Assembly: GCA_028292405.1 (NCBI GenBank)
Contig: JAQGMJ010000070.1
Span: 1 to 64,000 of the forward strand
Direction: 5' to 3'
DNA from: Betaproteobacteria bacterium
GTDB lineage: Bacteria; Pseudomonadota; Gammaproteobacteria; Burkholderiales; JAEUOS01
Length of the DNA stretch: 64,000 nt
Shown: one piece after another, positions 58,590-64,000 of the stretch
How positions within the stretch are numbered: the first letter of the stretch is position 1
Layout of the letters: each line of letters starts with the position of its first letter
Notes under the pieces: generated by a model
The model's database searches: none
Told to the model about the DNA's origin: nothing
The model's input: the letters and a program-made list of their open reading frames with translations, nothing else
Made by a program: the position numbers and the translations under genes

Positions 58590-60287
58590 TTGGCCAAGGA
58601 CGACCTGTACCAGGAACTGTATACCAGCTTTCGCTGGCAGGTTCCGGAATACTTCAACATCGGCTGGGAGTGCTGCGGCCGCTGGGCCGAAGACCGCGCG
58701 CGCTTCGCGCTGTATTACGAAGACGATGCCGGCGCGGTGGAAAAATACACCTACTGGGACCTGCAGCAGCAGGCCAACCGCCTGTCGAACGCGCTCACCG
58801 CCCTGGGCGTGCGCCGCGGCGACCGCGTCGCCCTGGTGCTGCCGCAATGCCCGCAGACCATCGCAGCGCATATCGCCTGTTACCAGATGGGCGCGGTGGC
58901 GATGCCGATGTCGATTTTGTTCGGCCCGGACGCGCTGCAATACCGCCTGTACAACAGCGCCGCCGCTGCCATCCTGATCGACCATGCGGCGCTCGGCAAC
59001 CTCACCCCGGTGCGCGACAACTGCCCGTTGCTCAAGCATGTGATCGTGGTCGGCGAGAGTAGAGACCCGGCCGGCCGGATCAGCAACACGCTGGACTACG
59101 ACGAGCTGCTCGCCGGTCACGGACGCGACTTCACGCCGGCGAAGACCCGCGCCGAAGACCCGGCGCTGCTGATCTACACCAGCGGCACCACCGGCCCGCC
59201 CAAGGGCGCGCTGAAGCCGCATCGGGTATTGATCGGCAATCTTTCCGGCTTTGTCGCCTCCCAGAACTGGTTTCCCAAGCCGGCCGACGTGTTCTGGTCG
59301 CCGGCCGACTGGGCCTGGACCGGCGGGCTGATGGACGCCCTCCTCCCGACGCTTTACTTCGGCCAGCCGATCGTCGCCAACATGGCGAAGACCCGCGAGC
59401 GTTTCGACCCGCTGAAGGCCTTCGCGCTGATGGACCGCTACGCCGTCACCAACGTCTTCCTTTTCCCCACGGCGCTGAAGATGATGATGAAGGCGGTGGA
59501 CAAGCCGCGCGAGAAATACGACCTCAGGCTGCGCGCCATCATGAGCGCCGGCGAAAGCGCGGGCGAGACGGTGTTTCACTGGGCGCGCGAAAAACTCGGC
59601 GTGACGATCAACGAGATGTGCGGCCAGACCGAGATGAACTACGTGGTCGGCAACTCCTGCGAGAAGTGGCCGGCCAAGCCCGGCTCGATCGGCCGCCCCT
59701 ACCCTGGCCACCTGGTGGCGGTGATCGACGCGCAAGGCAACGAGGTCAAACCCGGCACGCCGGGCGAGATGGCGGTCAGGCGCTTCGACATCCACGGCGA
59801 CCCCGACCCGGTGTTCTTTCTCGGCTACTGGCAGAACGACGAGGCCACGCGCAACAAGTACACCGGCGACTGGTGCCGCACCGGCGACGAGGCGGTGATG
59901 GATGAGGAAGGCTACTTCTGGTACCAGGGCCGCGCCGACGACATGTTCAAGGCCGCCGGCTACCGCATCGGCCCGTCCGAGGTGGAGAACTGCCTGGTCA
60001 AGCACATGGCGGTGGCCAATTGCGCGGTGGTGCCCAAGCCGGACGCCGACCGCGGCAACGTGGTCAAGGCCTACGTGGTGCTGATCGAGGGCGTCGCCGC
60101 TTCCGACGATCTGGTGCAAAGCCTGCAGAACTTCGTGCGCGGCAAGCTCGCGCCCTACGAATATCCGAAAGAGATAGAGTTCGTCGATGCCCTGCCGATG
60201 ACCACCACCGGCAAGGTGCAGCGCCGCGTGCTGCGCCTGGCCGAGGAAGAGCGCCATCGCAAAAAGCTCGCCGCCACGGCGCCATGA
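58590..60287 (+). CDS. Acyl-CoA synthetase (medium-chain/acetyl-CoA synthetase-like)
   Basis: A 565-aa ANL ligase. AMP-binding LIYTSGTTGPPKGAL, then MCGQTEMNYVVG, GDWCRTGDEA, and the catalytic lysine intact in TTTGKVQRRVLR. This contrasts with the amber codon in the AACS gene. TTG start at 58590 is supported by AGGAGG about 7 nt upstream; the frame continues to 58545 without a better signal. It makes an acyl-CoA from a short or medium carboxylate. GST gene follows by 39 bp. Confidence 0.9.
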   Translation: MAKDDLYQELYTSFRWQVPEYFNIGWECCGRWAEDRARFALYYEDDAGAVEKYTYWDLQQQANRLSNALTALGVRRGDRVALVLPQCPQTIAAHIACYQMGAVAMPMSILFGPDALQYRLYNSAAAAILIDHAALGNLTPVRDNCPLLKHVIVVGESRDPAGRISNTLDYDELLAGHGRDFTPAKTRAEDPALLIYTSGTTGPPKGALKPHRVLIGNLSGFVASQNWFPKPADVFWSPADWAWTGGLMDALLPTLYFGQPIVANMAKTRERFDPLKAFALMDRYAVTNVFLFPTALKMMMKAVDKPREKYDLRLRAIMSAGESAGETVFHWAREKLGVTINEMCGQTEMNYVVGNSCEKWPAKPGSIGRPYPGHLVAVIDAQGNEVKPGTPGEMAVRRFDIHGDPDPVFFLGYWQNDEATRNKYTGDWCRTGDEAVMDEEGYFWYQGRADDMFKAAGYRIGPSEVENCLVKHMAVANCAVVPKPDADRGNVVKAYVVLIEGVAASDDLVQSLQNFVRGKLAPYEYPKEIEFVDALPMTTTGKVQRRVLRLAEEERHRKKLAATAP

Positions 60288-60326
60288 CTTTCCAATAATA
60301 TCCGTCAACCCTCATCGGAGAACAAC

Positions 60327-60938
60327 ATGCTGGAACTGTATACCGCGGGCACCCACAACGGCATCCGCGCCAACATCGCCTTAGCCGAGTCCGGCCTGTC
60401 CTACACCGTGCACAAGCTCAATCTTTCCGCCGGCGACCAGCGCCAGCCTGACTACCTCGAAGTCAACCCGGCCGGGCGCATTCCCGCGCTGGTGGACCCG
60501 CAGGGGCCGGGCGGGGCGACGCGGATTTCGCAGTCCGGCGCGATCATGATCTATGCCGCCAACAAGTCCGGGAAAATGTGGCCTTCGAGCGACGCCGGCA
60601 AGATCGCCGCGCTGCAATGGCTGATGTTCGCCTGCACCGACGCGGCGCCCTGGAGCGGGGTCTACAACCAGGCGATGAACATGATGCCGGAGAAGGTCGA
60701 CGCCAACATCGAGTACTGCAAGCAGCGCCTGCTGCGCTGGTTCGGCGAGGCCGACGCGCAACTGGGCAAGACCGAATACCTGGCCGGCGAAATCTCGCTG
60801 GCCGACTACGCGGCCTACCCGGTGATCAACCAGCGCAAGGCGCTGGTCGAGGAGGCCGGCATGAAGAACCTGCTGCGCTGGTGGAGCAAGGTAGGCAACC
60901 GGGCCGGCGTGCAAAAAGGCATGAGCGAGTCGACCTGA
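60327..60938 (+). CDS. Glutathione S-transferase family protein
   Basis: A 203-aa GST. The N-terminal thioredoxin-like domain has NPAGRIPALVD and SQSGAIMIY (glutathione gamma-glutamyl site), followed by a helical C-domain with LAGEISLADYAAYP. Closest in style to the YfcG/Ure2-like group. RBS CGGAGAACAAC. Probably cotranscribed with the acyl-CoA synthetase. Confidence 0.9.
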   Translation: MLELYTAGTHNGIRANIALAESGLSYTVHKLNLSAGDQRQPDYLEVNPAGRIPALVDPQGPGGATRISQSGAIMIYAANKSGKMWPSSDAGKIAALQWLMFACTDAAPWSGVYNQAMNMMPEKVDANIEYCKQRLLRWFGEADAQLGKTEYLAGEISLADYAAYPVINQRKALVEEAGMKNLLRWWSKVGNRAGVQKGMSEST

Positions 60939-61062
60939 CGAGACCTGCCCCCCCCCCGTCCCGGCGGCGGCTGCCCGGCCGCGCCGCCCGGTCACGCTCC
61001 TGTCACATGGGGAGCGCCTCCTACGCTCCTTGAGCGCCCCGGCGCCACGGAGTCCAGACAGG

Positions 61063-62332
61063 GTGAAAAACAAGATGATGGCGCGCGCGGCCCGCGGCTT
61101 GCGCGCGGCAGCGGCCATGGGCCTGGCCCTGCTGCTCGGCGCCTGCGCCACCGGACCGCTGGCGCTGCAGGAAACGCGGCTGCAGTACAACGAGGTGATC
61201 AAGTCTTCGGCCGAGCAGCAACTGCTGCTCAACATCGTGCGCCTGCGTTATACCGACACGCCCAGCAGCCTTTCGGTTTCCAACATCGCCGCGCAGTTCG
61301 AGCTGGTCAAGCAATTGCAGCTGACGCCATTCTTCGCCCCCTCCGGCGCCGAGCCGAACCGCGCCTATAGTGCCTTTGCCGCAGGCCGGCGTCAGCTACG
61401 CCGACCGGCCGACATTCAGCCTGGTGCCGATCGACGATGCCGAATTCACCCGCAAGCTGTTCACCCCGCTGACGCTCGAAGGGGTGATCTATCTCGCCAA
61501 CACCACCTGGCCGATCGGCACGGTGTTCCGCCTGTATCTTGAGAACCTCAACTGGGTGCCAAATGCGGAACTCGCCAGCGGCCCGACGCCGGCGCGCGCG
61601 CCGCCCTACTCCGCCTTCGTCTACGGCGTGATCGCCCTGCAGCAGTTGCAGGCCGACGGGCGCGTGCGCTTCGCCACCGAGGAGCGCTTCGAGCCGGCCG
61701 GCGGCCCGATTCCGGCGGGCAAGGTAGACGCGGCCGATGTGATCGAGGCGGCGAAAAGCGGCTTCGAATTGCGCCGCGACGAAGGCGGCGCCACCTGGAC
61801 CCTGGGCAAGAAAACCCGCCAGCCGGTGCTGTTCATCGACCCCAAGGCGCAGGGCACCGACGCGGCGCGCGAGTTCACCCGCGCCTTTCGCCTCAAGCCC
61901 GGCGCGGCCAAGTACGACGTTACGGTGGACAGCCTGCCGCCCTTCAGCGAAGGCGACACGCCCGGCGGCGTGGCCGTGATGGACCTCGAGCCGCGCTCGC
62001 TGCTGCAGGCGATGTACTTCGCTTCCCATGGCGTGGACATACCGCCCGAACACAGCGCCGCCAACCTGGCGCGCACTACCCTGACGGACGACGGCAGCGT
62101 GTTCAACTGGAAGGACGTCACCTTCAACCTGTTCCATGTGAAGTGGGCCGCGGGCGACGCGCCGCCGCGCAACGCCCACGTCTCGGTGCGCTACCAGAAC
62201 CGCTGGTTCTACATTGACCAGACCGACCACGACACCAAGGCGACGTTTTCGCTGCTGCTGGAAATGACGCGCCTGGACCTGCAAGGCAAACAGGGCGACC
62301 AGCCGCTGCTGACCCTGCCGCTGGGGCGCTGA
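61063..62332 (+). pseudogene. Lipoprotein gene broken by a frameshift near 61371-61377
   Basis: The first frame (from GTG 61063 or ATG 61075) has a lipobox LALLLGAC and a conserved part, EQQLLLNIVRLRYTDTPSSL, then becomes Arg-rich nonsense after EPNRAYSA and ends at 61542. The continuation LPQAGVSYADRPTFSL lies in the +1 frame and runs intact to 62332. One extra base, or two missing, at the TTT of 61374-61376 would reconcile them, giving about 420 aa. The rest shows no decay, so the break is recent, a sequencing error or programmed. The function of this secreted lipoprotein family is unknown. Confidence 0.75.
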
Positions 62333-62350
62333 AGCGGCGCGTGGAATAAA

Positions 62351-62379
62351 AAACGCCGGTTCGATGAACCGGCGTTTTT
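62351..62379. terminator. Bidirectional Rho-independent terminator
   Basis: AAACGCCGGTTC (62351-62362), loop GAT, GAACCGGCGTTT (62366-62377), a perfect 12-bp stem flanked by A-run and T-run. Serves both the lipoprotein gene and the convergent ppsA. Confidence 0.92.
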
Positions 62380-62426
62380 GTTGGCGCGAGAGAAGCTGCG
62401 CCGGTCTGCTTCGGGTTTACTCGGGT

Positions 62427-64000
<1,574 letters not shown>

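Overview
The window reads as chromosomal DNA of a GC-rich betaproteobacterium (Burkholderiales/Rhodocyclales-like). The support is two orphan Bug/TctC-type periplasmic receptors, a yciV-yciO-trpS block, a CysB-type regulator whose leader is AT-rich in an otherwise GC-rich window, and strong GC bias at third codon positions, which gives long antisense shadow ORFs. I see no rRNA, tRNA, CRISPR array or prophage. The only complete mobile element is one IS481-type insertion sequence. Both ends cut genes: an M16 peptidase on the left and PEP synthase (ppsA) on the right.

Layout. 1-10 kb: M16 peptidase, then a minus-strand signalling pair in which a receiver / class III nucleotide cyclase / Ser-Thr kinase fusion lies upstream of a 1531-aa CHASE-PAS4 hybrid histidine kinase. 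10-15 kb: acetoacetyl-CoA synthetase with an in-frame amber codon at its expected catalytic lysine, a thioesterase, an SDR and a DedA-rhodanese fusion. 15-18 kb: a flavodoxin-like protein, a small hypothetical and the IS, whose 6-bp target duplication is visible. 18-27 kb: a secreted cyclase-family hydrolase, a diguanylate cyclase with an I-site, a Bug receptor plus an FMN hydroxyacid dehydrogenase, SCOT subunits scoA-scoB and a PilZ-like protein. 28-33 kb: old yellow enzyme, ETF-ubiquinone oxidoreductase, an MscS channel carrying a cyclic-nucleotide domain, and inorganic pyrophosphatase. 33-41 kb: aldehyde dehydrogenase, a Dpp/Opp-type ABC transporter without a binding protein, ArgE, TonB. 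41-46 kb: cysB, a flavoprotein, an SDR, an LprI-like protein, ParA. 47-58 kb: two ABC-F ATPases (yheS, ybiT), hydrolase plus Bug receptor, GNAT, and the hydrolase-yciV-yciO-trpS cluster. 58-64 kb: acyl-CoA synthetase, GST, a frameshifted lipoprotein gene, ppsA.

How the parts connect. Second-messenger signalling recurs: a predicted adenylate cyclase fused to a kinase, a channel with a cAMP-type binding domain, a GGDEF enzyme and a PilZ-like protein. Acyl-CoA and ketone-body metabolism also recurs (AACS, SCOT, thioesterase, MACS-like synthetase, ETF-QO). An intact SCOT could explain how a damaged AACS is tolerated.

The observations I would check first are the amber codon at the AACS catalytic lysine, the receiver-cyclase-kinase fusion with its partner hybrid kinase, a 50-bp near-perfect hairpin 10 nt before the yheS start codon, and an IS whose transposase takes its stop codon from the target duplication.
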